Shown here: positions 1 through 11,887 of the stretch, one piece after another
Layout of the letters: each line of letters starts with the position of its first letter
Numbering within the stretch: position 1 is the stretch's first letter
Assembly: GCF_051020765.1 (NCBI RefSeq)
Contig: NW_027469221.1
Span: forward strand, 1 to 64,000
Origin: Lasioglossum baleicum
Taxonomy: Eukaryota > Arthropoda > Insecta > Hymenoptera > Halictidae
Length of the DNA stretch: 64,000 nt
Direction of reading: 5' to 3'
Position numbers and translations under genes: made by a program
The notes under the pieces: generated by a model
The model's database searches: none
Told to the model about the DNA's origin: nothing
What the model saw: the letters and a program-made list of their open reading frames with translations, nothing else

Positions 1-62
1 TATGCGTTATGCGTTATGCGTTATGCGTTATGCGTTATGCGTTATGCGTTATGCGTTATGCG

Positions 63-65
63 TTT
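63..65 (+). other. Register slip +1 (extra T)
   Basis: One extra T makes an 8-bp unit (GCGTTTATG). Heptad ATG starts move from residue 2 to residue 3 modulo 7. A real mutation and a base-call or assembly error are both possible. Confidence 0.95.
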
Positions 66-2065
66 ATGCGTTATGCGTTATGCGTTATGCGTTATGCGTT
101 ATGCGTTATGCGTTATGCGTTATGCGTTATGCGTTATGCGTTATGCGTTATGCGTTATGCGTTATGCGTTATGCGTTATTCGTTATGGGTTATGCGTTAT
201 GCGTTATGCGTTATGCGTTATGCGTTATGCGTTATGCGTTATGCGTTATGCGTTATGCGTTATGCGTTATGCGTTATGCGTTATGCGTTATGCGTTATGC
301 GTTATGCGTTATGCGTTATGCGTTATGCGTTATGCGTTATGCGTTATGCGTTATGCGTTATGCGTTATGCGTTATTCGTTATGGGTTATGCGTTATGCGT
401 TATGCGTTATGCGTTTTGCGTTATGCGTTATGCGTTATGCGTTATGCGTTATGCGTTATGCGTTATGCGTTATGCGTTATGCGTTATGCGTTATGCGTTA
501 TGCGTTATCCGTTATGCGTTATGCGTTATGCGTTATGCGTTATGCGTTATGCGTTATGCGTTATGCGTTATCCGTTATGCGTTATGCGTTATGCGTTATG
601 CGTTATGCGTTATGCGTTATGCGTTATGCGTTATGCGTTATGCGTTATTCGTTATGCGTTATGCGTTATGCGTTATGCGTCATGCGTTATCCGTTATGCG
701 TTATGCGTTATGCGTTATGCGTAATGCGTTATGCGTTATGCGTTATGCGTTATGCGTTATGCGTTATGCGTTATGCGTTATGCGTTATGCGTTATGCGTA
801 ATGCGTTATGCGTTATGCGTTATGCGTTATGCGTTATGCGTTATGCGTTATGCGTTATGCGTTATGCGTTATGCGTTATGCGTTATGCGTTATGCGTTAT
901 GCGTTATGCGTTATGCGTTATGCGTTATGCGTTATGCGTTATGCGTTATGCGTTATGCGTTATGCGTTATGCGTTATGCGTTATGCGTTATGCGTTATGC
1001 GTTATGCGTTATGCGATATGCGTTATTCGTTATGCGTTATGCGTTATGCGTTATGCGTTATGCGTTATGCGTTATGCGTTATGCGTTATGCGTTATGCGT
1101 TATGCGTTATGCGTTATGCGTTATGCGTTATGCGTTATGCGTTATGCGTTATGCGTTATGCGTTATGCGTTATGCGTTATGCGTTATGCGTTATGCGTTA
1201 TGCGTTATGCGTTATGCGTTATGCGTTATGCGTTATGCGTTATGCGTTATGCGTTATGCGTTATGCGATATGCGTTATTCGTTATGCGTTATGCGTTATG
1301 CGTTATGCGTTATGCGTTATGCGTTATGCGTTATGCGTTATGCGTTATGCGTTATGCGTTATGCGTTATGCGTTATGCGTTATGCGTTATGCGTTATGCG
1401 TTATGCGTTATTCGTTATGCGTTATGCGTTATGCGTTATGCGTCATGCGTTATCCGTTATGCGTTATGCGTTATGCGTTATGCGTAATGCGTTATGCGTT
1501 ATGCGTTATGCGTTATGCGTTATGCGTTATGCGTTATGCGTTATGCGTTATGCGTTATGCGTTATGCGTTATGCGTTATGCGTTATGCGTTATGCGTTAT
1601 GCGTTATGCGTTATGCGTTATGCGTTATGCGTTATGCGTTATGCGTTATGCGTTATGCGTTATGCGTTATGCGTTATGCGTTATGCGTTATGCGTTATGC
1701 GTTATGCGTTATGCGTTATGCGTTATGCGTTATGCGTTATGCGTTATGCGTTATGCGTTATGCGTTATGCGTTATGCGTTATGCGTTATGCGTTATGCGT
1801 TATGCGTTATGCGTTATGCGTTATGCGTTATGCGTTATGCGTTATGCGTTATGCGTTATGCGTTATGCGTTATGCGTTATGCGTTATGCGTTATGCGTTA
1901 TGCGTTATGCGTTATGCGTTATGCGTTATGCGTTATGCGTTATGCGTTATGCGTTATGCGTTATGCGTTATGCGTTATGCGTTATGCGTTATGCGTTATG
2001 CGTTATGCGTTATGCGTTATGCGTTATGCGTTATGCGTTATGCGTTATGCGTTATGCGTTATGCG

Positions 2066-2068
2066 TTT
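2066..2068 (+). other. Register slip +1 (extra T)
   Basis: An extra T in GCGTTTATG sits inside the otherwise substitution-free core. ATG starts move from residue 3 to 4 modulo 7. Confidence 0.95.
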
Positions 2069-2164
2069 ATGCGTTATGCGTTATGCGTTATGCGTTATGC
2101 GTTATGCGTTATGCGTTATGCGTTATGCGTTATGCGTTATGCGTTATGCGTTATGCGTTATGCG

Positions 2165-2167
2165 TTT
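2165..2167 (+). other. Register slip +1 (extra T)
   Basis: This is a second extra T only 99 bp after the previous slip. ATG starts move to residue 5 modulo 7 for 55 bp. Confidence 0.95.
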
Positions 2168-2220
2168 ATGCGTTATGCGTTATGCGTTATGCGTTATGCG
2201 TTATGCGTTATGCGTTATGC

Positions 2221-2223
2221 GTA
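2221..2223 (+). other. Register slip -1 (missing T)
   Basis: A 6-bp unit (GCGTATG) partly compensates the two preceding insertions. ATG starts move to residue 4 modulo 7 and stay there for the remaining 61.8 kb. The three slips at 2066-2223 give a net +1. Confidence 0.95.
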
Positions 2224-5111
2224 TGCGTTATGCGTTATGCGTTATGCGTTATGCGTTATGCGTTATGCGTTATGCGTTATGCGTTATGCGTTATGCGTTA
2301 TGCGTTATGCGTTATGCGTTATGCGTTATGCGTTATGCGTTATGCGTTATGCGTTATGCGTTATGCGTTATGCGTTATGCGTTATGCGTTATGCGTTATG
2401 CGTTATGCGTTATGCGTTATGCGTTATGCGTTATGCGTTATGCGTTATGCGTTATGCGTTATGCGTTATGCGTTATGCGTTATGCGTTATGCGTTATGCG
2501 TTATGCGTTATGCGTTATGCGTTATGCGTTATGCGTTATGCGTTATGCGTTATGCGTTATGCGTTATGCGTTATGCGTTATGCGTTATGCGTTATGCGTT
2601 ATGCGTTATGCGTTATGCGTTATGCGTTATGCGTTATGCGTTATGCGTTATGCGTTATGCGTTATGCGTTATGCGTTATGCGTTATGCGTTATGCGTTAT
2701 GCGTTATGCGTTATGCGTTATGCGTTATGCGTTATGCGTTATGGGTTATGCGTTATGCGTTATGCGTTATGCGTTATGCGTTATGCGTTATGCGTTATGC
2801 GTTATGCGTTATGCGTTATGCGTTATGCGTTATGCGTTATGCGTTATGCGTTATGCGTTATGCGTTATTCGTTATGGGTTATGCGTTATGCGTTATGCGT
2901 TATGCGTTATGCGTTATGCGTTATGCGTTATGCGTTATGCGTTATGCGTTATGCGTTATGCGTTATGCGTTATGCGTTATTCGTTATGGGTTATGCGTTA
3001 TGCGTTATGCGTTATGCGTTATGCGTTATGCGTTATGCGTTATGCGTTATGCGTTATGCGTTATGCGTTATGCGTTATGCGTTATGCGTTATGCGTTATG
3101 CGTTATGCGTTATGCGTTATGCGTTATGCGTTATGCGTTATGCGTTATGCGTTATGCGTTATGCGTTATTCGTTATGGGTTATGCGTTATGCGTTATGCG
3201 TTATGCGTTTTGCGTTATGCGTTATGCGTTATGCGTTATGCGTTATGCGTTATGCGTTATGCGTTATGCGTTATGCGTTATGCGTTATGCGTTATCCGTT
3301 ATGCGTTATGCGTTATGCGTTATGCGTTATGCGTTATGCGTTATGCGTTATGCGTTATCCGTTATGCGTTATGCGTTATGCGTTATGCGTTATGCGTTAT
3401 GCGTTATGCGTTATGCGTTATGCGTTATGCGTTATTCGTTATGCGTTATGCGTTATGCGTTATGCGTCATGCGTTATCCGTTATGCGTTATGCGTTATGC
3501 GTTATGCGTAATGCGTTATGCGTTATGCGTTATGCGTTATGCGTTATGCGTTATGCGTTATGCGTTATGCGTTATGCGTTATGCGTAATGCGTTATGCGT
3601 TATGCGTTATGCGTTATGCGTTATGCGTTATGCGTTATGCGTTATGCGTTATGCGTTATGCGTTATGCGTTATGCGTTATGCGTTATGCGTTATGCGTTA
3701 TGCGTTATGCGTTATGCGTTATGCGTTATGCGTTATGCGTTATGCGTTATGCGTTATGCGTTATGCGTTATGCGTTATGCGTTATGCGTTATGCGTTATG
3801 CGTTATGCGTTATGCGATATGCGTTATTCGTTATGCGTTATGCGTTATGCGTTATGCGTTATGCGTTATGCGTTATGCGTTATGCGTTATGCGTTATGCG
3901 TTATGCGTTATGCGTTATGCGTTATGCGTTATGCGTTATGCGTTATGCGTTATGCGTTATGCGTTATGCGTTATGCGTTATGCGTTATGCGTTATGCGTT
4001 ATGCGTTATGCGTTATGCGTTATGCGTTATGCGTTATGCGTTATGCGTTATGCGTTATGCGATATGCGTTATTCGTTATGCGTTATGCGTTATGCGTTAT
4101 GCGTTATGCGTTATGCGTTATGCGTTATGCGTTATGCGTTATGCGTTATGCGTTATGCGTTATGCGTTATGCGTTATGCGTTATGCGTTATGCGTTATTC
4201 GTTATGCGTTATGCGTTATGCGTTATGCGTCATGCGTTATCCGTTATGCGTTATGCGTTATGCGTTATGCGTAATGCGTTATGCGTTATGCGTTATGCGT
4301 TATGCGTTATGCGTTATGCGTTATGCGTTATGCGTTATGCGTTATGCGTTATGCGTTATGCGTAATGCGTTATGCGTTATGCGTTATGCGTTATGCGTTA
4401 TGCGTTATGCGTTATGCGTTATGCGTTATGCGTTATGCGTTATGCGTTATGCGTTATGCGTTATGCGTTATGCGTTATGCGTTATGCGTTATGCGTTATG
4501 CGTTATGCGTTATGCGTTATGCGTTATGCGTTATGCGTTATGCGTTATGCGTTATGCGTTATGCGTTATGCGATATGCGTTATTCGTTATGCGTTATGCG
4601 TTATGCGTTATGCGTTATGCGTTATGCGTTATGCGTTATGCGTTATGCGTTATGCGTTATGCGTTATGCGTTATGCGTTATGCGTTATGCGTTATGCGTT
4701 ATGCGTTATGCGTTATGCGTTATGCGTTATGCGTTATGCGTTATGCGTTATGCGTTATGCGTTATGCGTTATGCGTTATGCGTTATGCGTTATGCGTTAT
4801 GCGTTATGCGTTATGCGTTAAGCGTTATATGTTATGCGATATGCGTTATGCGTTATGCGTTATGCGTTATGCGTTATGCGTTATGCGTTATGCGTTATGC
4901 GTCATGCGTTATCCGTTATGCGTTATGCGTTATGCGTTATGCGTAATGCGTTATGCGTTATGCGTTATGCGTAATGCGTTATGCGTTATGCGTTATGCGT
5001 TATGCGTTATGCGTTATGCGTTATGCGTTATGCGTTATGCGTTATGTGTTATGCGTTATGCGTTATGCGTTATGCGATGTGCGTTATGCTGTATGCGTTA
5101 TGCGTTATGCG

Positions 5112-5167
5112 TTAAGCATTATGACTTTTTCATTGAGCGTTATGCGTTATGACTTTTCCATTGAGCG
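5112..5167 (+). repeat. Module A, copy 1 (reference)
   Basis: Module A is 56 bp, or 8 heptads. In order they are TTAAGCA, TTATGAC, TTTTTCA, TTGAGCG, a canonical one, TTATGAC, TTTTCCA, TTGAGCG. It is thus two 3-heptad cores differing by one base (T5 tract against T4C). This copy has GATGTGCG with ATGCTGT 36 bp upstream and TTATTCG then two TTATGGG heptads downstream. It is duplicated at 9781. Confidence 0.97.
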
Positions 5168-5720
5168 TTATGCGTTATTCGTTATGGGTTATGCGTTATG
5201 CGTTATGGGTTATGCGTTATGCGTTATGCGTTATGCGTTATGCGTTATGCGTTATGCGTTATGCGTTATGCGTTATGCGTTATGCGTAATGCGTTATGCG
5301 TTATGCGTTATGCGTAATGCGTTATGCGTTATGCGTTATGCGTTATGCGTTATGCGTTATGCGTTATGCGTTATGCGTTATGCGTTATGCGATATGCGTT
5401 ATTCGTTATGCGTTATGCGTTATGCGTCATGCGTTATCCGTTATGCGTTATGCGTTATGCGTTATGCGTAATGCGTTATGCGTTATGCGTTATGCGTTAC
5501 GCGTTATGCGTTATGCGTTATGCGTAATGCGTTATGCGTTATGCGTTATGCGTTACGCGTTATGCGATATGCGTTATGCGTTATGCGATATGCGTTATGC
5601 GTTATGCGTTATGCGTTATGCGTTATGCGTTATGCGTTATGCGTTATGCGTTATGCGTTATGCGTTATGCGTTATGCGTTATGCGTTATGCGTTATGCGT
5701 TATGCGTTATGCGTTATGCG

Positions 5721-5776
5721 TTAAGCATTATGACTTTTTCATTGAGCGTTATGCGTTATGACTTTTCCATTGAGCG
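5721..5776 (+). repeat. Module A, copy 2
   Basis: All eight heptads match. Downstream is TTATTCG then ATATGCG-TTATTCG instead of TTATGGG, a flank shared with copies 7, 8 and 11. Counterpart in the 4.67-kb duplication is 10404. Confidence 0.96.
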
Positions 5777-5979
5777 TTATGCGTTATTCGTTATGCGATA
5801 TGCGTTATTCGTTATGCGTTATGCGTTATGCGTCATGCGTTATCCGTTATGCGTTATGCGTTATGCGTTATGCGTAATGCGTTATGCGTTATGCGTTATG
5901 CGTTACGCGTTATGCGTTATGCGTTATGCGTTATGCGTTATGCGTTATGCGTTATGCGTTATGCGTTATGCGTTATGCG

Positions 5980-6049
5980 TTATGTGTTATGCGTTGTGCA
6001 TTACGGGTTATGCGATATCCGTTATGCGTTATGACTTTTTCATTGAGCG
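5980..6049 (+). repeat. Module B1 (early type), reference
   Basis: Module B is 70 bp, or 10 heptads. Diagnostic heptads: 1 TTATGTG, 3 TTGTGCA, 4 TTACGGG, 6 ATATCCG, 8-10 TTATGAC, TTTTTCA, TTGAGCG. Type B1 has A at the end of heptad 3 and CCG in heptad 6. This copy is followed by TTATGAG then TAATGCG. Confidence 0.96.
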
Positions 6050-6742
6050 TTATGAGTTATGCGTAATGCGTTATGCATTATGCGTTATGCGTTATGCGTT
6101 ATGCGTTATGCGTTAAGCGTTATGCGTTATGCGTTATGCGTTATGCGTTATGCGTTATGCGTTATGCGTTATGCGTTATGCGTTATGCGTTATGCGTTAT
6201 GTGTTGTGCGTCATGCGTTATCCGTTAGGCGTTATGCGTTATGCGTTATGCGTTATGCGTAATGCGTTATGCGTTATGCGTTATGCGTTATGCGTTATGC
6301 GTTATGCGATATGCGTTATGCGTTATGCGTTATGCGTTATGCGTTATGCGTTATGCGTTATGCGTTATGCGTTATGCGTTATGCGTTATGCGTTATGCGT
6401 TATGCGTTATGCGTTATGCGATATGCGTTATGCGTTATGCGTTATGCGTAATGCGTTATGCGTTATGCGTTATGCGTTATGCGTTATGCGTTATGCGTTA
6501 TGCGTTATGCGTTATGCGTTATGCGTTATGCGTTATGCGTTATGCGTTATGCGTTATGCGTTATGCGTTATGCGTTATGCGTTATGCGTTATGCGTTATG
6601 CGTTATGCGTTATGCGTTATGCGTTATGCGTTATGCGTTATGCGTTATGCGTTATGCGTTATGCGTTATGCGTTATGTGTTATGCGTTATGCGTTATGCG
6701 TTATGCGATGTGCGTTATGCTGTATGCGTTATGCGTTATGCG

Positions 6743-6798
6743 TTAAGCATTATGACTTTTTCATTGAGCGTTATGCGTTATGACTTTTCCATTGAGCG
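6743..6798 (+). repeat. Module A, copy 3
   Basis: It has the same upstream GATGTGCG/ATGCTGT word (6707, 36 bp before the module) and the same downstream double TTATGGG as copy 1, so it is a copy of that block. Confidence 0.96.
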
Positions 6799-7344
6799 TT
6801 ATGCGTTATTCGTTATGGGTTATGCGTTATGCGTTATGGGTTATGCGTTATGCGTTATGCGTTATGCGTTATGCGTTATGCGTTATGCGTTATGCGTTAT
6901 GCGTTATGCGTTATGCGTTATGCGTTATGCGTTATGCGTTATGCGTTATGTGTTATGCGTTATGCGTTAAGCGTTATACGTTATGCGATATGCGTTATGC
7001 GTTATGCGTTATGCGTTATGCGTTATGCGTTATGCGTCATGCGTTATCCGTTATGCGTTATGCGTTATGCGTTATGCGTAACGCGTTATGCGTTATGCGT
7101 TATGCGTAATGCGTTATGCGTTATGCGTTATGCGTTATGCGTTATGCGTTATGCGTTATGCGTTATGCGTTATGCGTTATGCGTTATGCGTTATGCGTTA
7201 TGCGTTATGCGTTATGCGTTATGCGTTATGCGTTATGCGTTATGCGTTATGCGTTATGCGTTATGCGTTATGCGTTATGCGTTATGCGTTATGCGTTATG
7301 CGTTATGCGTTATGCGTTATGCGTTATGCGTTATGCGTTATGCG

Positions 7345-7400
7345 TTAAGCATTATGACTTTTTCATTGAGCGTTATGCGTTATGACTTTTCCATTGAGCG
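7345..7400 (+). repeat. Module A, copy 4
   Basis: The upstream flank is canonical for about 230 bp. Downstream there is TTATTCG and only one TTATGGG, unlike the doublet in the related copies. Confidence 0.95.
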
Positions 7401-7988
7401 TTATGCGTTATTCGTTATGGGTTATGCGTTATGCGTTATGCGTTATGCGTTATGCGTTATGCGTTATGCGTTATGCGTTATGCGTTATGCGTTATGCGTT
7501 ATGCGTTATGCGTTATGCGTTATGCGTTATGCGTTATGCGTTATGCGTTATGCGTTATGCGTTATGCGTTATGCGTTATGCGTTATGCGTTATGCGTTAA
7601 GCGTTATACGTTATGCGATATGCGTTATGCGTTATGCGTTATGCGTTATGCGTTATGCGTTATGCGATATGCGTTATGCGTTATGCGTTATGCGTTATGC
7701 GTTATGCGTTATGCGTCATGCGTTATCCGTTATGCGTTATGCGTTATGCGTTATGCGTAATGCGTTATGCGTTATGCGTTATGCGTTACGCGTTATGCGT
7801 TATGCGTTATGCGTTATGCGTCATGCGTTATGCGTTATGCGTTATGCGTTATGCGTTACGCGTTATGCGTTATGCGTTATGCGTTATGCGTTATGCGTTA
7901 TGCGTTATGCGTTATGCGTTAAGCGTTATACGTTATGCGTTATGCGTTATGTGTTATGCGTTATGCGTTATGTGTTATGCGTTATGCG

Positions 7989-8058
7989 TTATGTGTTATG
8001 CGTTGTGCTTTACGGGTTATGCGATATGCGTTATGCGTTATGACTTTTTCATTGAGCG
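7989..8058 (+). repeat. Module B2, first copy
   Basis: B2 has TTGTGCT as heptad 3 and ATATGCG as heptad 6. Here TTATGTG recurs three times at 21-bp spacing (7947, 7968, 7989), the last being heptad 1 of the module. Confidence 0.95.
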
Positions 8059-8450
8059 TTATGCGTTATGCGATATGCGTTATGCGTTATGCGTTATGCG
8101 TTATGCGTTATGCGTTTTGCGTTATGCGTTATGCGTTATGCGTTATGCGTTACGCGTTATGCGTTATGCGTTATGCGTTATGCGTTATGCGTTATGCGTT
8201 ATGCGTTATGCGTTATGCGTTATGCGTTATGCGTTATGCGTTATGCGTTATGCGTTATGCGTTATGCGTTATGCGTTATGCGTTATGCGTAATGCGTTAT
8301 GCGTTATGCGTTATGCGTAATGCGTTATGCGTTATGCGTTATGCGTTATGCGTTATGCGTTATGCGTTATGCGTTATGCGTTATGCGTTATGCTTTATGC
8401 GTTATGCGATGTGCGTTATGCGTTATGCGTTATGCGTTATGCGTTATGCG

Positions 8451-8506
8451 TTAAGCATTATGACTTTTTCATTGAGCGTTATGCGTTATGACTTTTCCAT
8501 TGAGCG
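8451..8506 (+). repeat. Module A, copy 5 (TTATGCT-flanked type)
   Basis: Upstream has a TTATGCT heptad and a GATGTGCG word. Downstream lacks TTATTCG and goes to TAATGCG then TTATGCA. The same flanks occur only at copies 15 and 16. Confidence 0.96.
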
Positions 8507-9780
8507 TTATGCGTTATGCGTAATGCGTTATGCATTATGCGTTATGCGTTATGCGTTATGCGTTATGCGTTAAGCGTTATACGTTATGCGATATGCGTTA
8601 TGCGTTATGCGTTATGCGTTGTGCGTCATGCGTTATCCGTTATGCGTTATGCGTTATGCGTTATGCGTAATGCGTTATGCGTTATGCGTTATGCGTTATG
8701 CGATATGCGTTATGCGTTATGCGTTATGCGTTATGCGTTATGCGTTATGCGTTATGCGTTATGCGTTATGCGTTATGCGTTATGCGTTATGCGTTATGCG
8801 ATATGCGTTATGCGTTATGCGTTATGCGTTATGCGTTATGCGTTATGCGTTATGCGTTATGCGTTATGCGTTATGCGTTATGCGTTATGCGTTATGCGTT
8901 ATGCGTTATGCGTTATGCGTTATGCGTTATGCGTTATGCGTTATGCGTTATGCGTTATGCGTTATGCGTTATGCGTTATGCGTTATGCGTTATGCGTTAT
9001 GCGTTATGCGTTATGCGTTATGCGTTATGCGTTATGCGTTATGCGTTATGCGTTATGCGTTATGCGTTATGCGTTATGCGTTATGCGTTATGCGTTATGC
9101 GTTATGCGTTATGCGTTATGCGTTATGCGTTATGCGTTATGCGATATGCGTCATGCGTTAAGCGTTATGCGTTATGCATTATGCGTTATCCGTTATGCGT
9201 TATGCGTTATGCGTTATGCGTTATGCGTTATGCGTTATGCGATATGCGTTATTCGTAATGCGTTATGCGTTATGCGTTATGCGTTATGCGTTATGCGTTA
9301 TGCGTTATGCGTTATGCGTTATGCGTTATGCGTTATGCGTTATGCGTTATGCGTTATGCGTTATGCGTTATGCGTTATGCGTTATGCGTTATGCGTTATG
9401 CGTTATGCGTTATGCGTTATGCGTTATGCGTTATGCGTTATGCGTTATGCGTTATGCGTTATGCGTTATGCGTTATGCGTTATGCGTTAAGCGTTATATG
9501 TTATGCGATATGCGTTATGCGTTATGCGTTATGGGTTATGCGTTATGCGTTATGCGTTATGCGTTATGCGTCATGCGTTATCCGTTATGCGTTATGCGTT
9601 ATGCGTTATGCGTAATGCGTTATGCGTTATGCGTTATGCGTAATGCGTTATGCGTTATGCGTTATGCGTTATGCGTTATGCGTTATGCGTTATGCGTTAT
9701 GCGTTATGCGTTATGTGTTATGCGTTATGCGTTATGCGTTATGCGATGTGCGTTATGCTGTATGCGTTATGCGTTATGCG

Positions 9781-9836
9781 TTAAGCATTATGACTTTTTC
9801 ATTGAGCGTTATGCGTTATGACTTTTCCATTGAGCG
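9781..9836 (+). repeat. Module A, copy 6
   Basis: This copy lies exactly 4669 bp from copy 1, with the same GATGTGCG/ATGCTGT word (9745) and double TTATGGG downstream. Confidence 0.97.
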
Positions 9837-10403
9837 TTATGCGTTATTCGTTATGGGTTATGCGTTATGCGTTATGGGTTATGCGTTATGCGTTATGCGT
9901 TATGCGTTATGCGTTATGCGTTATGCGTTATGCGTTATGCGTTATGCGTTATGCGTAATGCGTTATGCGTTATGCGTTATGCGTAATGCGTTATGCGTTA
10001 TGCGTTATGCGTTATGCGTTATGCGTTATGCGTTATGCGTTATGCGTTATGCGTTATGCGATATGCGTTATTCGTTATGCGTTATGCGTTATGCGTCATG
10101 CGTTATCCGTTATGCGTTATGCGTTATGCGTTATGCGTAATGCGTTATGCGTTATGCGTTATGCGTTACGCGTTATGCGTTATGCGTTATGCGTAATGCG
10201 TTATGCGTTATGCGTTACGCGTTACGCGTTATGCGATATGCGTTATGCGTTATGCGATATGCGTTATGCGTTATGCGTTATGCGTTATGCGTTATGCGTT
10301 ATGCGTTATGCGTTATGCGTTATGCGTTATGCGTTATGCGTTATGCGTTATGCGTTATGCGTTATGCGTTATGCGTTATGCGTTATGCGTTATGCGTTAT
10401 GCG

Positions 10404-10459
10404 TTAAGCATTATGACTTTTTCATTGAGCGTTATGCGTTATGACTTTTCCATTGAGCG
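10404..10459 (+). repeat. Module A, copy 7
   Basis: Counterpart of copy 2 at offset 4683, two heptads more than the 4669 offset of copies 1 and 6. Downstream is TTATTCG then ATATGCG. Confidence 0.96.
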
Positions 10460-10655
10460 TTATGCGTTATTCGTTATGCGATATGCGTTATTCGTTATGC
10501 GTTATGCGTTATGCGTCATGCGTTATCCGTTATGCGTTATGCGTTATGCGTTATGCGTAATGCGTTATGCGTTATGCGTTATGCGTTACGCGTTATGCGT
10601 TATGCGTTATGCGTTATGCGTTATGCGTTATGCGTTATGCGTTATGCGTTATGCG

Positions 10656-10725
10656 TTATGTGTTATGCGTTGTGCATTACGGGTTATGCGATATCCGTTA
10701 TGCGTTATGACTTTTTCATTGAGCG
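10656..10725 (+). repeat. Module B1 (early type)
   Basis: Counterpart of 5980 at offset 4676. The downstream TTATGAG and TAATGCG match. Confidence 0.95.
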
Positions 10726-11446
10726 TTATGAGTTATGCGTAATGCGTTATGCATTATGCGTTATGCGTTATGCGTTATGCGTTATGCGTTAAGCGTTATG
10801 CGTTATGCGTTATGCGTTATGCGTTATGCGTTATGCGTTATGCGTTATGCGTTATGCGTTATGCGTTATGTGTTGTGCGTCATGCGTTATCCGTTAGGCG
10901 TTATGCGCTATGCGTTATGCGTTATGCGTAATGCGTTATGCGTTATGCGTTATGCGTTATGCGTTATGCGTTATGCGATATGCGTTATGCGTTATGCGTT
11001 ATGCGTTATGCGTTATGCGTTATGCGTTATGCGTTATGCGTTATGCGTTATGCGTTATGCGTTATGCGTTATGCGTTATGCGTTATGCGTTATGCGATAT
11101 GCGTTATGCGTTATGCGTTATGCGTTATGCGATATGCGTTATTCGTTATGCGTTATGCGTTATGCGTCATGCGTTATCCGTTATGCGTTATGCGTTATGC
11201 GTTATGCGTTATGCGTTATGCGTTATGCGTTATGCGTTACGCGTTATGCGTTATGCGTTATGCGTAATGCGTTATGCGTTATGCGTTATGCGTTACGCGT
11301 TATGCGATATGCGTTATGCGTTATGCGATATGCGTTATGCGTTATGCGTTATGCGTTATGCGTTATGCGTTATGCGTTATGCGTTATGCGTTATGCGTTA
11401 TGCGTTATGCGTTATGCGTTATGCGTTATGCGTTATGCGTTATGCG

Positions 11447-11502
11447 TTAAGCATTATGACTTTTTCATTGAGCGTTATGCGTTATGACTTTTCCATTGAG
11501 CG
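11447..11502 (+). repeat. Module A, copy 8
   Basis: Followed by TTATTCG-ATATGCG, then TCATGCG-TTATCCG, TAATGCG and TTACGCG heptads. The next A lies 385 bp away, giving a short A cassette repeat. Confidence 0.95.
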
Positions 11503-11831
11503 TTATGCGTTATTCGTTATGCGATATGCGTTATTCGTTATGCGTTATGCGTTATGCGTCATGCGTTATCCGTTATGCGTTATGCGTTATGCGTTATGCG
11601 TAATGCGTTATGCGTTATGCGTTATGCGTTACGCGTTATGCGTTATGCGTTATGCGTAATGCGTTATGCGTTATGCGTTATGCGTTACGCGTTATGCGAT
11701 ATGCGTTATGCGTTATGCGATATGCGTTATGCGTTATGCGTTATGCGTTATGCGTTATGCGTTATGCGTTATGCGTTATGCGTTATGCGTTATGCGTTAT
11801 GCGTTATGCGTTATGCGTTATGCGTTATGCG

Positions 11832-11887
11832 TTAAGCATTATGACTTTTTCATTGAGCGTTATGCGTTATGACTTTTCCATTGAGCG
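11832..11887 (+). repeat. Module A, copy 9
   Basis: It is 385 bp after copy 8. Downstream switches to the double TTATGGG flank, so this copy sits at a junction between two flank types. Confidence 0.95.

Larger units (their letters stand above)
1492..2738 (+). repeat. Substitution-free canonical core
   Basis: This 1,247-bp run contains only canonical heptads apart from three register slips: 178 heptads plus the net single extra base. It is bounded by TAATGCG (1485) on the left and TTATGGG (2739) on the right. It is the longest variant-free stretch in the window, suggesting recent local expansion. Confidence 0.93.
1..4278 (+). repeat. Segmental duplication, offset 2787 bp
   Basis: TAATGCG heptads at 722, 799 and 1485 recur at 3509, 3586 and 4272 (2787 bp each). 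TTATCC marks at 505 and 568 recur at 3292 and 3355. Other landmarks are shifted by one or two heptads (TTATTCG 372 to 3166; ATATGCG near 1015 and 1267 to 3816 and 4061). 2787 is one more than a multiple of 7 because the net +1 register slip lies between the copies. Confidence 0.92.
1..4817 (+). repeat. Zone 1: simple heptad array without modules
   Basis: This stretch holds canonical heptads with scattered variant words: TTATTCG-TTATGGG pairs (at 176, 372, 2865, 2977, 3166), TCATGCG-TTATCCG, ATATGCG followed by TTATTCG, and TAATGCG heptads at 722, 799, 1485, 3509, 3586, 4272 and 4363. Neither A nor B module occurs. All four register slips of the window lie here. It is the most homogeneous part of the window, which suggests the most recent amplification. 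That reading is inference. Confidence 0.93.
4818..10909 (+). repeat. Segmental duplication, offset 4669 bp
   Basis: About 1.43 kb (4818-6240) recurs at 9487-10909. Matching landmarks: TTAAGCGTTATATG 4818/9487, A 5112/9781, A 5721/10404, B1 5980/10656, TTAGGCG 6225/10894. Offsets of 4683 and 4676 at the middle landmarks show two-heptad and one-heptad changes that cancel by the end. Confidence 0.93.

Noticed and set aside
176..385. TTATGGG heptads as Allium-type telomere repeat
   Set aside because: The Allium telomere unit is a 12-mer ending in TTATGGG. Here TTATGGG is an isolated one-base variant of TTATGCG with no CTCGG part and is never in tandem.
731..3511. 926-codon + strand open frame (and hundreds of similar frames) as a protein gene
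   Set aside because: All three frames are open together, the product is only MRYALCV iterated, there is no start or codon-use signal, and the frames end at single-base heptad variants such as TAATGCG.
5112..5167. T5 tract of the module core as a transcription terminator
   Set aside because: No GC-rich hairpin precedes it and there is no gene to terminate.
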